Assembly (NCBI GenBank): GCA_046717125.1
Contig: JBKJVQ010000154.1
Location: forward strand, 1 to 11,566
DNA length: 11,566 nucleotides
Direction of reading: 5' to 3'
Source of the DNA: JBKJVQ01 sp046717125
GTDB lineage: Bacteria > Pseudomonadota > Alphaproteobacteria > Rhizobiales > Methyloligellaceae
Shown here: one piece after another, positions 1 to 9,265 of the stretch
Numbering within the stretch: position 1 is the first letter of the stretch
How the letters are laid out: every line of letters starts with the position of its first letter
Notes under the pieces: model-generated
Told to the model about the DNA's origin: nothing
Database searches by the model: none
The model's input: the letters and a program-made list of their open reading frames with translations, nothing else
Made by a program: the position numbers and the translations under genes

Positions 1-1
1 G

Positions 2-655
2 CATCAGCGCACGGCGACGCTCGACGCCTTCCGGCGCGGAGAGCTGATGTTTCTGGCCGCTTCGGACGTCGCGGCCCGCGGTCTCGACATTCCTGCCGTC
101 AGTCACATCTTCAACTACGACGTCCCAATTCATCCTGAAGATTATGTGCATCGGATCGGCCGCACCGGGCGTGCCGGCCTTGAAGGCTTTGCGGCTATGC
201 TCGTGACTACGCCGGAGATGCGCGCGCTCAAGGCGATCGAAAAGCTGTTGCGGCAGGACATAGAGTGGTTCGAGCCGCCTTCTGTCACCGAGGGTGCACG
301 CGACACGAGTTGCGAAGCTCGGAGCGAGCTCCGCGGAGATGGACGCCGGCGCTCCCCCCGGGCCGGGCGCGGACCGAAGCGTGAGACAAAGATCGCTGCT
401 GTAGCCGGCGTCGAATCGCCGGGGCTTTCAAACGGTCATCAGACTGTTGCCGCGCCAAGTCAGGTTGCAGTCACACTGGTTGTTCAACCGCCTCCTGCTC
501 CCTTAAACCGGGAAAGCGTGCCTCGCATGGAGACTTCGACGTCGCGCCGGCCGGCCGGCGGGGCGAAAGAATCGAGAGATCAAGGGATTGTGCTCGGAAT
601 GGGCGATCATGTTCCGGCATTTATGATGCGCTCGGTCAGACCTGCGGCGGATTAA
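2..655 (+). CDS. DEAD-box RNA helicase, C-terminal part (5' end outside window)
   Basis: This is the end of an ATP-dependent RNA helicase of the DEAD-box (RhlE-like) group, which remodels RNA duplexes and RNPs in the cytoplasm. The frame is already open at base 2, reading HQRTATLDAFRRGEL, so the ATG at 47 is internal and not the start. Helicase domain 2 is recognised from motif V (ASDVAARGLDIP, about bases 59-97) and motif VI (HRIGRTGRAG, about 149-178), which contact ATP and RNA. After IEWFEPP, near base 276, the protein changes to a roughly 125-residue tail rich in Arg, Pro, Ser and Gly, with basic clusters such as RGDGRRRSPRAGRGPKR. Such tails in this family are disordered and help bind RNA. 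The stop is TAA at 653-655. The family is clear; the exact orthologue (rhlE or another) cannot be set without the N-terminal half. Confidence 0.9.
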   Translation, partial: HQRTATLDAFRRGELMFLAASDVAARGLDIPAVSHIFNYDVPIHPEDYVHRIGRTGRAGLEGFAAMLVTTPEMRALKAIEKLLRQDIEWFEPPSVTEGARDTSCEARSELRGDGRRRSPRAGRGPKRETKIAAVAGVESPGLSNGHQTVAAPSQVAVTLVVQPPPAPLNRESVPRMETSTSRRPAGGAKESRDQGIVLGMGDHVPAFMMRSVRPAAD

Positions 656-786
656 CCTGTCGCCCGTTACGGGGACTTAAGCTTTTGTGGCTTAGTGTTT
701 GGCGCGTCATGTCAATTGGCATTATCGCCAGAGTGATTTGCAGGGCTGACGAAGCCATATAGACTGCAAATGGGCGGGTTTTTGCC
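656..786. promoter_or_regulatory. Intergenic gap between helicase and GGDEF gene
   Basis: This 131-bp stretch should hold the promoter of the downstream GGDEF gene. The best sigma-70-like match is TTGGCG (699-704), a 17-bp spacer and TTATCG (722-727), which is weak at the -10. A 4-bp stem CCCG-TTA-CGGG follows the helicase stop, with TTTT several bases later, and is too weak to call a terminator. I see no small gene, RNA gene or recognised operator here. Confidence 0.25.
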
Positions 787-1835
787 GTGCAGGTTTCGGA
801 CGATATAGTTCGATCGCGCGAGATCAGTCGCCAGGCTTTGGAGCATATCGCGCATGCGACGATGCCCCCGACGCCTCGCAATTACGAGCTTTTCTACAGC
901 TACGTCTCCGGAAACAAGCCGCTTTCAGCCGCAATGGCAAAATCGGTGTCGTCCGGCGAGACGCTGAGCGACGGCCGCTGTCGACGGATTCTTCGATTCG
1001 TTCGTACCTGTGCGTGGCCGCGTTGCGGCCGAAGAAGACGGTCGGCGCGCAGATGTCGGAGGAGATCGCGACGATCGCCCAGGTCATCCGCACCGCCGCC
1101 GACTCAACCGGCGATTTCGGCCAGGCGCTGGATTCGCTGTCGCAGCAGATTACGAAAATCTCCACGCCCACACAGTTGAAGTTCATCGTCACGACGATCG
1201 TCGACAAGACGAGCGAGATCGCCCGCAACAGCAAGGCGCTGGAGGGCCGTCTGAACGAATCGAAGCGGCAGATCGACGATTTGCATCACCGGTTTGAGAC
1301 AACCCGCGCCGAGTCCCTGACCGACGGGCTGACCGGCCTTTCCAACCGCAAGCGGATCGACCAGATCCTCGAGATGGAGATCGGCGAAGCCGCTGAATCG
1401 GGGCAGCCCCTTTGCCTGATCGTGGCCGACATCGATCACTTCAAGCGTTTCAACGATACGTTCGGCCATCAAACCGGCGATCAGGTCCTGCGACTCGTTG
1501 CCCAGACGATCAAGACGAATGTGAAGGGGCGGGATCATGCCGGGCGGTTTGGCGGCGAGGAGTTCTGCGTGATCCTGCCGAAGACCGCACTGGGCGACGC
1601 CGTCGTTGTGGCGGAACAATTGCGGCAGGCCGTGCGCTCCCGCGAGCTCGTCAAGAAGTCGACCGGGGAAGTGCTCGGCCACATCACGCTGTCTCTTGGT
1701 GTGGCTGAATTCCGCGCCGGCGAGACATCCGAAAAATTCTTCAATCGCGCCGATGAATCGCTTTACGCCGCCAAAGGCGCGGGCCGCGATCAGGTCAGGT
1801 CGGCGCTCAATGCGGAAAAGTCGGACGCCGCGTAG
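787..1835 (+). pseudogene. GGDEF diguanylate cyclase, broken by two frameshifts
   Basis: The product family makes c-di-GMP from two GTP. The N-terminus starts at GTG 787 (frame closed by TAG at 760) and reads as the helical domain typical of alphaproteobacterial cyclases (ALEHIAHATMPPTPRNYELFYSYVSG). After LSD, near 972, the expected protein moves to the +1 frame (AAVDGFFDS), and near 1000 it moves again to the frame that continues to the stop at 1833-1835. Removing one G at 973/974 and one copy of the tandem TTCGTTCG (997-1004) restores a single 347-residue frame, LSDAAVDGFFDSYLCVAALR. The GGDEF domain is intact: metal-binding ADIDHFKRFND (about 1425-1457) and active-site GGEEF (about 1551-1565). 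The RxxD inhibitory site reads KGRD. A shortened protein could start at GTG 1014 or ATG 1053. Whether this is true decay or a sequencing error cannot be decided from one sequence. Confidence 0.8.
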
Positions 1836-1842
1836 TAGCGGC
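1827..1842. terminator. Weak hairpin between convergent GGDEF and sufA ends
   Basis: A perfect GC stem, GCCGC with GCGGC around a 6-base loop, spans the GGDEF stop codon and lies just past the sufA stop. Read on the - strand it is followed 7 bases later by TTTT, so it might help end the suf transcript. The short stem and offset T-run make this tentative, but no better terminator exists between the convergent genes, whose stops are only 9 bp apart. Confidence 0.3.
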
Positions 1843-1844
1843 TG

Positions 1845-2219
1845 TCACTGGGCCTCTTCCTCGGCCGGCTTCAGCGATACCGACTCGCCGCATCCGCACG
1901 CGCTTATTTCATTCGGATTCTGGAACGTGAAGCCGGACGTGAAAGTGTCTGACTTGTAGTCCATACGCGCGCCGAGCAGAAACATCAGCGCCGCCGGCTC
2001 GACAAAGACCCGCGCTCCATCAGCGTCGATTACCTCGTCGCCCGTCCTTGGTTCATCCGCCAGCGCCATGACGTATTCCATGCACGCGCAGCCGCCCTTC
2101 TTGATCCCGAGCCGCAAGCCCGAACCGGGCGCGGCATTCGCCAGCAACGCGCGCACGCGCTCCAGCGCCGCGTCGGTCATGGTCAGGACGGATGGTCGGG
2201 TGCGAAGGGGTGCGTTCAT
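1845..2219 (-). CDS. sufA: SufA, A-type Fe-S cluster carrier (HesB/IscA family)
   Basis: This protein carries assembled Fe-S clusters from the SufBCD scaffold to apo-proteins in the cytoplasm. The 124-residue length and fold pattern (LRLGIKKGG near 36-43, EPAALMFLLGARMDY near 74-88, FTFQNPNEISACGCGES near 97-112) are typical of the family. Ligand cysteines are C44, C108 and C110. The usual GC(S/A)GM motif reads GCACM here, so the glycine is replaced by an extra cysteine, C46. ATG 2219 is preferred over an in-frame TTG at 2234 because GAGGGA lies a few bases upstream of the ATG and the TTG would abut the sufT stop. It is the last gene of the suf operon, 11 bp after sufT, and converges on the GGDEF gene. 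Confidence 0.93.
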   Translation of the reverse strand: MNAPLRTRPSVLTMTDAALERVRALLANAAPGSGLRLGIKKGGCACMEYVMALADEPRTGDEVIDADGARVFVEPAALMFLLGARMDYKSDTFTSGFTFQNPNEISACGCGESVSLKPAEEEAQ

Positions 2220-2230
2220 TGTTCCCTCAC

Positions 2231-2629
2231 TCAAAACATATTCAGTGCAAGCCGCGCCTCGTCGGACATGCGGTCCGGCGTCCAGGGCGGATCGAACACG
2301 AGATTGACCGACGCGCCCGACACGCCGCCCACGCTCGCGACGGCATTCTCGACCCAGATGGGCATTTCTCCAGCCACCGGGCAGTTCGGCGCGGTCAGCG
2401 TCATGTCGATGGCGACCGCGCGGGAGTCGTCGATATCGACTCGATAAATTAGGCCGAGCTCGTAAATGTCGGCCGGGATCTCAGGGTCGTAGACGGTCTT
2501 CAGCGCCGCAACGATATCGTCCCGCAGACGATCGACCTCCTCCGCGGGAATGCCCGCGCCGGATGCTTCAATCGCCGCTTCGTTTGGCGCTGTTTCAGTC
2601 GTCCGTTGCGGCTCGGCCATTTCCATCAT
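2231..2629 (-). CDS. sufT: SufT, DUF59/MIP18-family Fe-S maturation protein
   Basis: SufT-type DUF59 proteins help deliver or mature Fe-S clusters, and the gene commonly sits in suf operons of Alphaproteobacteria and many other bacteria. The 132 residues contain the family hallmarks in order: VYDPEIPADIYELGLIYRV (46-64), LTAPNCPVAGEMP with the single conserved cysteine C83 (78-90), and VFDPPWTPDRMS (111-122). The first 30 residues are acidic and probably disordered. Three ATGs (2629, 2626, 2620) are possible. I chose 2629, one base after the sufS stop, which gives tight coupling; 2620 is a fair alternative and no strong ribosome-binding site decides it. A longer frame back to 2677 would overlap sufS and begins with an unlikely Arg-rich stretch. 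Confidence 0.88.
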   Translation of the reverse strand: MMEMAEPQRTTETAPNEAAIEASGAGIPAEEVDRLRDDIVAALKTVYDPEIPADIYELGLIYRVDIDDSRAVAIDMTLTAPNCPVAGEMPIWVENAVASVGGVSGASVNLVFDPPWTPDRMSDEARLALNMF

Positions 2630-2630
2630 C

Positions 2631-3884
2631 TCAGGCGAATAATGTCTTCGCCTTCTCCAAAGCCTCAGCGAGGACATCTATCTCGTCGTGCGTATTATAC
2701 ATGGCGAACGATGCCCTGCATGTCGAGGTCACGCCGAACCGTGCGAGCAGCGGCTCCGCGCAATGGGTGCCCGCGCGCACCGCGACGCCGGAGCGATCCA
2801 GCACCGTCGAAACGTCATGGGCGTGCGCGCCTTCGAGATTGAACGAGACGATAGCCGCCTTCCCCGGCGCATTGCCGAAGATGCGAATCCCGTCAATCGC
2901 TTCCAGCCGTTCGTGCGCGTAATCGCGCAGCATGTCCTCATGCGCGCGGATCGCATCGCGGCCGACGCCGTCCATATAATCCAGCGCGGCCGCCAGCCCG
3001 ATCGCCTCGACAATGGCAGGCGTTCCCGCCTCGAAGCGATGTGGCGGGACCGCATAGGTAATGCGGTCCGTCGCAACCGTGCCAATCATCTCGCCGCCGC
3101 CCTGATAGGGGGGCATGGCGTCAAGATGCTCGCGCTTGGCGTACAGCACGCCGATGCCGGTTGGGCCGTAGAGTTTGTGGCCGGTGCAAACATAGAAATC
3201 GACGTCGAGATCCTGGACGTCGACATTCAGATGCACCGCGCCCTGCGCGCCGTCGACCAGCACCGGGATACCGCGCGCATGCGCGATCCGCGTGATCTCC
3301 CTGATCGGCACGACCGTGCCAAGCACATTCGAGATGTGCGTAATGGCGACCATCTTGGTACGTGGGCTGAGCGCCTTCTCGAACGCATCGATGTCGAACG
3401 CGCCGTCATCCCCGACCAGCACCCATTTCAGCACCGCGCCATTGCGCTCGCGATGGAAGTGCCACGGCACGATGTTGGAATGGTGCTCCATGATCGAGAG
3501 CACGATCTCGTCGCCCTCCCCGATCACCATGCCGCCAAAGGATTGCGCGACGAGGTTGATCGCCTCAGTCGCATTGCGCGTGAAGATGATCTCCGCCTCT
3601 TCCTTCGCATTCAGGAAGCGCTGCACGGTCCGGCGCGCGGCCGCGTAGCGGTCGGTCGAGAGGTTCGACAGATAATGCAGTCCGCGGTGGACGTTGGCGT
3701 ATTCCGCGCCATAGCCACGCTGGATCGCTTCCAGCACCGCCTTCGGCTTCTGCGCCGACGCGCCGTTGTCGAGATAGGCGAGCGGTTTGCCGTGCACCCT
3801 GGTCGCAAGGATCGGGAAATCCTCGCGGATGCGCCTCACGTCGTAAGCTGACGCCGGCACGATCGAAGCGGCATGGGCGGTCAT
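2631..3884 (-). CDS. sufS: SufS, class II (group II) cysteine desulfurase
   Basis: This PLP enzyme converts cysteine to alanine and holds the sulfur as an active-site persulfide for cluster building on SufBCD. The 417 residues match the family length. Visible landmarks are SIMEHHSNIVPW (130-141; H134 stacks on PLP), LVDGAQGAVH (209-218), the PLP lysine K237 in TGHKLYGPTG, RFEAGTP (283-289), and the catalytic cysteine C375 in VRAGTHCAEPL. K237 and C375 correspond to E. coli SufS K226 and C364 with a constant offset of 11, so alignment is nearly gap-free. The start is ATG 3884, two bases after the sufD stop; the frame is open further upstream, but only in DNA that codes for SufD. It is the second desulfurase of the operon. 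Its usual activator SufE or SufU is not encoded in the window. Confidence 0.96.
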   Translation of the reverse strand: MTAHAASIVPASAYDVRRIREDFPILATRVHGKPLAYLDNGASAQKPKAVLEAIQRGYGAEYANVHRGLHYLSNLSTDRYAAARRTVQRFLNAKEEAEIIFTRNATEAINLVAQSFGGMVIGEGDEIVLSIMEHHSNIVPWHFHRERNGAVLKWVLVGDDGAFDIDAFEKALSPRTKMVAITHISNVLGTVVPIREITRIAHARGIPVLVDGAQGAVHLNVDVQDLDVDFYVCTGHKLYGPTGIGVLYAKREHLDAMPPYQGGGEMIGTVATDRITYAVPPHRFEAGTPAIVEAIGLAAALDYMDGVGRDAIRAHEDMLRDYAHERLEAIDGIRIFGNAPGKAAIVSFNLEGAHAHDVSTVLDRSGVAVRAGTHCAEPLLARFGVTSTCRASFAMYNTHDEIDVLAEALEKAKTLFA

Positions 3885-3886
3885 CT

Positions 3887-5227
3887 CTATGCGTCCAGTT
3901 CCAATGATAAATGTCGCTCGACCGCCGCCATCAGGACCGCGCGCACCGCCTCGTTCTCGACGGCCTCGACCGCCTCGGCGACAAAGGCCTGGACCAACAG
4001 GCCGCGCGCCACCCGCTCGAGCAGGCCACGGGCGCGCAGGTAGAACAGCAGATCCTCGTCGATCTGGCCCGCGGTCGAGCCATGGCCGCAGATCACGTCG
4101 TCGGCGAAGATTTCCAGCTCGGGCTTTGAGTCGAATTCGGCGTTCTCCGAGAGCAGCAGCGCCTGCGCCATCTGCTTGCCATCGGTCTTTTGCGCATGCG
4201 GGCGGACGATCACCTTGCCCTGGAACACGGCGCGGGACGATCCATCCAGCACCGCCTTGAACAGCTCCCGGCTGGTGCAATGCGGCACGGCGTGATCCAC
4301 GACCAGCGTCGTGTCGACATGCTGCGAGCCTCCGAGCAGCACCGCGCCGTTAAACTCGGCGGTCGTGTGCTCGCCGGCATAGCGCAGGTAAAGCTGGTTG
4401 CGCACGAAGCCGCCGCCGGTCGCGAACTGGAACGCCTTGTAGCGAACCTTTGCGCCGAGCCGGACCATCCAGGTCGACAGATGCAGCGCCTCGGCGCCGT
4501 CGCGCTGGAATTTGATGTGATGGATTTCCGACTTGTCGCCAGCCAGCAGCTCGGTCGCGGAATTGCGCTGGAACTCGGCGCTTTCCGTCGCCATGCTTTC
4601 GACCAGCGTCAGCTTGGCGGCTTCGCCCACGACGATCAGATTGCGGGTGAAATCCGATGATGGCGCGCCGGTCTGCACATCGATGATGTGCAGGGGCTTG
4701 TCGAGTGTGACGCCTGCATCGACGCGCATGACGATCCCGCCCGACATGAACGCCGCATTGAGCGAGACGACAGCGTCGTCCTCCGGCGTATTCACCTGCG
4801 CCAGATTCTCGCGCACCCAGCCGGTCGGCGCGCCCAGCGCATCGGCGAGGCTTGCGACTTCGATACCTTTCGTCTTCAGCAAGTCGAGATCCGAGAGGTC
4901 GGGACGGAATGCGCCGTCGACCGAGACGAGCCGGTGGCTGTCGAACGACGCGGCCTCTGTTCCCAGCAATTTCGCAAGATCAGGCGCGCCACCTGCCGCT
5001 ACACCCTCACGCGGCGCGAGCGCATTCCGCATCCGCGCACGAAGGTCCGTATACTTCCATTCTTCGACGCGCCGATGCGGCAGCCCGCGCGCGGCGTAAT
5101 CCGCAAACGCTTCCGCGCGCAGCTTCGCGATCCTCGTATCGCCGGGCAGATGCGACTTCACTGCACCGAACTGATGCGCAAGGTCGCGCTCGGCTTCCGT
5201 GGTCAGGCTGTGAACGGACATATCCAT
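3887..5227 (-). CDS. sufD: SufD, Fe-S cluster scaffold subunit
   Basis: SufD pairs with SufB and the ATPase SufC to form the cytoplasmic SufBC2D scaffold, where it is needed for iron acquisition and cluster formation. The 446-residue protein has the N-terminal helical region with RRVEEWKYTDLRARM (52-66), a central beta-helix, and the conserved C-terminal segment FADDVICGHGSTAGQIDED (374-392). C380 and H382 there match E. coli SufD C358 and H360, the His at the SufB-SufD interface. ATG 5227 is chosen because it lies one base after the sufC stop with GAGG about 9 bases upstream. The frame extends further into sufC, but that would give a non-homologous N-terminus. It is tightly coupled to sufC before it and sufS after it (2-bp gap). 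Confidence 0.95.
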   Translation of the reverse strand: MDMSVHSLTTEAERDLAHQFGAVKSHLPGDTRIAKLRAEAFADYAARGLPHRRVEEWKYTDLRARMRNALAPREGVAAGGAPDLAKLLGTEAASFDSHRLVSVDGAFRPDLSDLDLLKTKGIEVASLADALGAPTGWVRENLAQVNTPEDDAVVSLNAAFMSGGIVMRVDAGVTLDKPLHIIDVQTGAPSSDFTRNLIVVGEAAKLTLVESMATESAEFQRNSATELLAGDKSEIHHIKFQRDGAEALHLSTWMVRLGAKVRYKAFQFATGGGFVRNQLYLRYAGEHTTAEFNGAVLLGGSQHVDTTLVVDHAVPHCTSRELFKAVLDGSSRAVFQGKVIVRPHAQKTDGKQMAQALLLSENAEFDSKPELEIFADDVICGHGSTAGQIDEDLLFYLRARGLLERVARGLLVQAFVAEAVEAVENEAVRAVLMAAVERHLSLELDA

Positions 5228-5228
5228 G

Positions 5229-5984
5229 TCAGGCAGCCTCGGTGTCGTATCCGACATAGCCGGACTGTTCGAGCTCCAGCGCCAGCTCCTTGCCGCCGGT
5301 GCGCACCACGCGACCGTCCGAGAGCACATGCACCTTGTCGGGCACGATGTAGTCGAGCAGCCGCTGGTAGTGCGTGATGACCAGCATGGCACGCTCAGGA
5401 CTACGCAGCGCGTTCACGCCTTCCGACACGATCCTCACCGCGTCGATGTCGAGCCCGGAATCGGTTTCGTCCAGCACGCACAGCGTCGGTTCCAGCATCG
5501 CCATCTGCAGGATTTCGTTGCGCTTCTTCTCCCCGCCAGAGAAGCCGACATTCAGCGGGCGCTTCAGCATGTCCATATCGATATTGAGGCTGGCAGCCTT
5601 GTCCTTCACGGCGCGCAGAAAGTCCGGCGTCGACAGCTCGTCCTCGCCGCGCGCCTTCCGTACCGCGTTCACGGCCGTGCGCAGGAACGTCATGGTCGCG
5701 ACGCCCGGAATCTCCATCGGATACTGGAAGGCGAGGAACACGCCCGCGATGGCGCGCTCGTCCGGATCCATGCCGACAAGATTTTCGCCGTTCCAGAGGA
5801 TTTCACCCTCCGTCACTTCGTAGTCCTCGCGGCCCGCGATGACATAGGCGAGCGTCGACTTGCCCGATCCGTTCGGGCCCATGATCGCGTGCACCTCGCC
5901 CTTCGGGATGGTCAGGTCGATCCCTTTCAGGATCTCCTTGTCCTCGTCGGCGATCTTTGCGTGCAGATTTCTGATTTCGAGCAT
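5229..5984 (-). CDS. sufC: SufC, ABC-type ATPase of the SufBCD scaffold
   Basis: SufC is a soluble ABC ATPase, not a transporter subunit; ATP binding by its dimer drives the structural change in SufB-SufD that exposes the cluster-building site. The 251 residues (E. coli SufC has 248) carry Walker A GPNGSGKST (36-44), Q-loop Q87 in AFQYP, signature FSGGEKKR (148-155), Walker B CVLDETDSGLD (169-179, catalytic E173) and switch H205 in VITHYQRLL. The ATG at 5984 has AAGG about 7 bases upstream. The gap to the preceding cupin gene is 44 bp, the largest inside the operon. It contains a small GCCG-CTTA-CGGC hairpin and a 3-codon ATG...TGA minicistron ending 2 bases before the sufC ATG. Confidence 0.97.
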   Translation of the reverse strand: MLEIRNLHAKIADEDKEILKGIDLTIPKGEVHAIMGPNGSGKSTLAYVIAGREDYEVTEGEILWNGENLVGMDPDERAIAGVFLAFQYPMEIPGVATMTFLRTAVNAVRKARGEDELSTPDFLRAVKDKAASLNIDMDMLKRPLNVGFSGGEKKRNEILQMAMLEPTLCVLDETDSGLDIDAVRIVSEGVNALRSPERAMLVITHYQRLLDYIVPDKVHVLSDGRVVRTGGKELALELEQSGYVGYDTEAA

Positions 5985-6028
5985 TGTCAGCCTTGCATTG
6001 CAGGCGCCGTAAGCGGCCTGTCTTCCTC

Positions 6029-6516
6029 TTAGTTCTCGCCTTCGTGGTATCCGAGCGGCGTGTCGTCCTTGCCAAAGATGTGCTGCACGCGCGGACCTGA
6101 CTCGCGGGAGCCACTCCAGACCGCGATCTTTCCGGAATCGGGGTACTCGCAGACCTCCGTCTCGACCACGGTCCCAATGCCGAGATATTTCAGCGTCCGC
6201 GAGCCCGTGTTGACGATTTGATGCGCCGTCTCCGGGCCGCCGGTAGGCGCCGCGCAGACATCGCCCGACTTGATCGCGTAGCTCGCCTCGCCGAACCGAT
6301 ACGTGCCCTCGCCTTCCAGGATCACGAACAGCTCGTGCTCGCGGTGATGGAAATGGCGCGGGAAGGCCTTCTTGCCCGGTTCGACCACGTGCAGCATGCA
6401 ATCGAGCCGTTTCGAGCCGATCTGATCTGCGAACGAAGCGACCCTTGCAGCGAAACCGCCGCCGTTGCCGATCTCCCTGAGTTCCAGTTCGTCGACATTG
6501 ATGACCGGCCTGGCTG

Positions 6517-6520
<4 letters not shown>
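6029..6520 (-). CDS. Single-domain cupin protein inside the suf operon, function unknown
   Basis: This is a 163-residue cupin with no recognised specific function. Cupin motif 1 is visible as PGKKAFPRHFHHREHELFVILEG (48-70) with metal ligands H56, H58 and E63. Motif 2 is GDVCAAPTGGPETAHQIVN (86-104) with H100. The spacing fits a metal-binding beta-barrel, so Fe, Mn, Ni or Zn binding is plausible. The C-terminal part has YPDSGKIAVWSG (126-137) and ends LGYHEGEN, which looks like the tail of uncharacterised sugar-isomerase-like cupins. The start is GTG 6520, whose GTGA overlaps the sufB stop by 4 bp, with GAGGG a little upstream, so translation is coupled to SufB. This placement between sufB and sufC is unusual and suggests co-expression with Fe-S assembly. 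A role in iron handling or redox sensing is inference only. The cupin fold is sure; the role is not. Confidence 0.88.
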
Positions 6521-7995
<1,475 letters not shown>

Positions 7996-8010
7996 ACCAA
8001 ACTCCTTGCG

Positions 8011-9168
8011 TCACGCCGCCGCGCGACGCTGCCTTTGTCTTTGATAGAGCGCGCTCCACGCGCTCAGGAAATGGTCGATCTCGCGATCGGTTGTATCGGC
8101 GCCGATGCTGACCCGGATCGCGCATTGCGCCAGCTCGGCAGAGACGCCCATCGCCGCCAGTACCGCCGAGCCCTTGACCTTGCCGGACGAGCAGGCCGCG
8201 CCCGAGCTGATCGCGACGCCTGCAAGGTCCAGCCCCATCAGAAGCACCTCGGCAGTCAGCCCCTCGACCGCGAAGCAGCTCGTATTCGGCAGGCGCTCCG
8301 CACCTGCCCCGAAAAACAGCGCATCGGGCGCCTTCGCCCTGATCTCGCCTTCCAAACGATCACGCAGGCTCCCGATAGGCGAACTGTCGTTGGCCGTGGT
8401 TGCCGCCTCTTCTGCCGCGACGCCAAAGCCGACGATTCCGGCGACATTCTCGGTGCCTGCGCGCCAGCCGCCTTCCTGGCCACCGCCACGCATCATGGCA
8501 TCGACCTGCCTGCCGCCGCGTCCGCGCATCACCAATGCGCCGACGCCTTTCGGACCCCTGATCTTGTGGGCCGCGAGGGACATCGTGTCCGCGCTGAATT
8601 CAGCGAACGAAACCGGCAGCTTGCCGGCCATCTGCACGGCGTCGCAATGGACGGTCCCACCCGCCTCATGCGCCATCCGCGCCGCATCCGCGACCGGCTG
8701 CACCACGCCGGTCTCGTTATTCGCAGCCATCACCGAAAGCATGAAAAATCCGCTACGCTTCATTTGGTGCTCGTTGAGCACATCGGCAAGGCGGCTGAGG
8801 TCGAGCACGCCGTCCTGCGTCACTGCGACATCGCCCAGCCTTTCTGGCGCAAACCGGCCGCCGGATCGCACGGAAGGGTGCTCGATCGCCGAGATGAACA
8901 GCGGAGCATCCGGGGCACCGGCAGGAGGCGAAAGAGCCAGATGATTGGCCTCAGTGCCGCCGCTGGTGAAGATCACATCGCCGGGCGCGGCGCCAACCAG
9001 GGCCGCGACCTTCTCCCGCGCTTCCTCGATCAGAGCCTTCGCCTTACGACCCTCTTCATGCACGGAGGAGGGATTGCCGCAGATTTCGAGCGCCTCGGCC
9101 ATGGCAACGCGTACGCCCGGCGATACGGGTGCTGTCGCGTTCCAGTCGAGATAGAAGCGCTGGCGCAT
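8011..9168 (-). CDS. Class I cysteine desulfurase (IscS/NifS family), first gene of suf operon
   Basis: This is a PLP-dependent cysteine desulfurase of 385 residues, supplying persulfide sulfur. It differs clearly from the downstream SufS. The N-terminus has YLDWNATAPV (6-15), then FTSGGTEANHLAL (67-79), SAIEHPSV (93-100), HCDAVQMAGK (174-183), the PLP lysine K202 in AAHKIRGPKG, RAGTENV (236-242) and the catalytic C326 in SSGAACSSGK. The long mobile cysteine loop marks class I, as in IscS and NifS. The very C-terminus is Gln/Arg-rich (QRQRQRRAAA). The ATG at 9168 has AGAGGG about 9 bases upstream. It heads the operon behind an iron-type promoter. In many Rhizobiales the same gene opens the suf operon. 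It could serve tRNA thiolation as well as Fe-S assembly; which of these it does cannot be read from the sequence. Confidence 0.93.
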   Translation of the reverse strand: MRQRFYLDWNATAPVSPGVRVAMAEALEICGNPSSVHEEGRKAKALIEEAREKVAALVGAAPGDVIFTSGGTEANHLALSPPAGAPDAPLFISAIEHPSVRSGGRFAPERLGDVAVTQDGVLDLSRLADVLNEHQMKRSGFFMLSVMAANNETGVVQPVADAARMAHEAGGTVHCDAVQMAGKLPVSFAEFSADTMSLAAHKIRGPKGVGALVMRGRGGRQVDAMMRGGGQEGGWRAGTENVAGIVGFGVAAEEAATTANDSSPIGSLRDRLEGEIRAKAPDALFFGAGAERLPNTSCFAVEGLTAEVLLMGLDLAGVAISSGAACSSGKVKGSAVLAAMGVSAELAQCAIRVSIGADTTDREIDHFLSAWSALYQRQRQRRAAA

Positions 9169-9191
9169 CCGGCTTGCCCTCTAGATCGCGG

Positions 9192-9216
9192 GACGCCTTG
9201 CGTCGGACCCCGACGC
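9192..9216 (-). other. Two mutually exclusive hairpins in the suf operon leader
   Basis: On the - strand transcript, GCGTCGG-GGT-CCGACGC (9216-9200) is a perfect 7-bp stem. The second arm can instead pair onward as GACGC-AAG-GCGTC (9204-9192). Both share bases 9200-9204, so only one can form at a time. They lie about 24-48 bases before the first start codon, just upstream of the AGAGGG ribosome-binding site. Regulation by leader folding is possible but unproven. Confidence 0.4.
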
Positions 9217-9265
9217 TTGTGCTATGAAGCCCGGCCCAATCCGCTCCGATCCAGCTCGATCACTG

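Noticed and set aside
2688..3851. A 387-codon + strand frame opposite sufS
   Set aside because: It is antisense to a fully conserved sufS; its His/Arg/Asp-rich translation is typical of a shadow frame.
3885..4280. An N-terminal extension of SufS by about 130 residues
   Set aside because: The extra stretch lies entirely in sufD coding sequence in another frame, and SufS aligns from ATG 3884 with the normal family length.
6006..6017. Hairpin GCCG-CTTA-CGGC in the cupin-sufC gap, possible processing or terminator element
   Set aside because: Only a 4-bp stem with no T-run; too weak to call, and it lies inside a tightly spaced operon.
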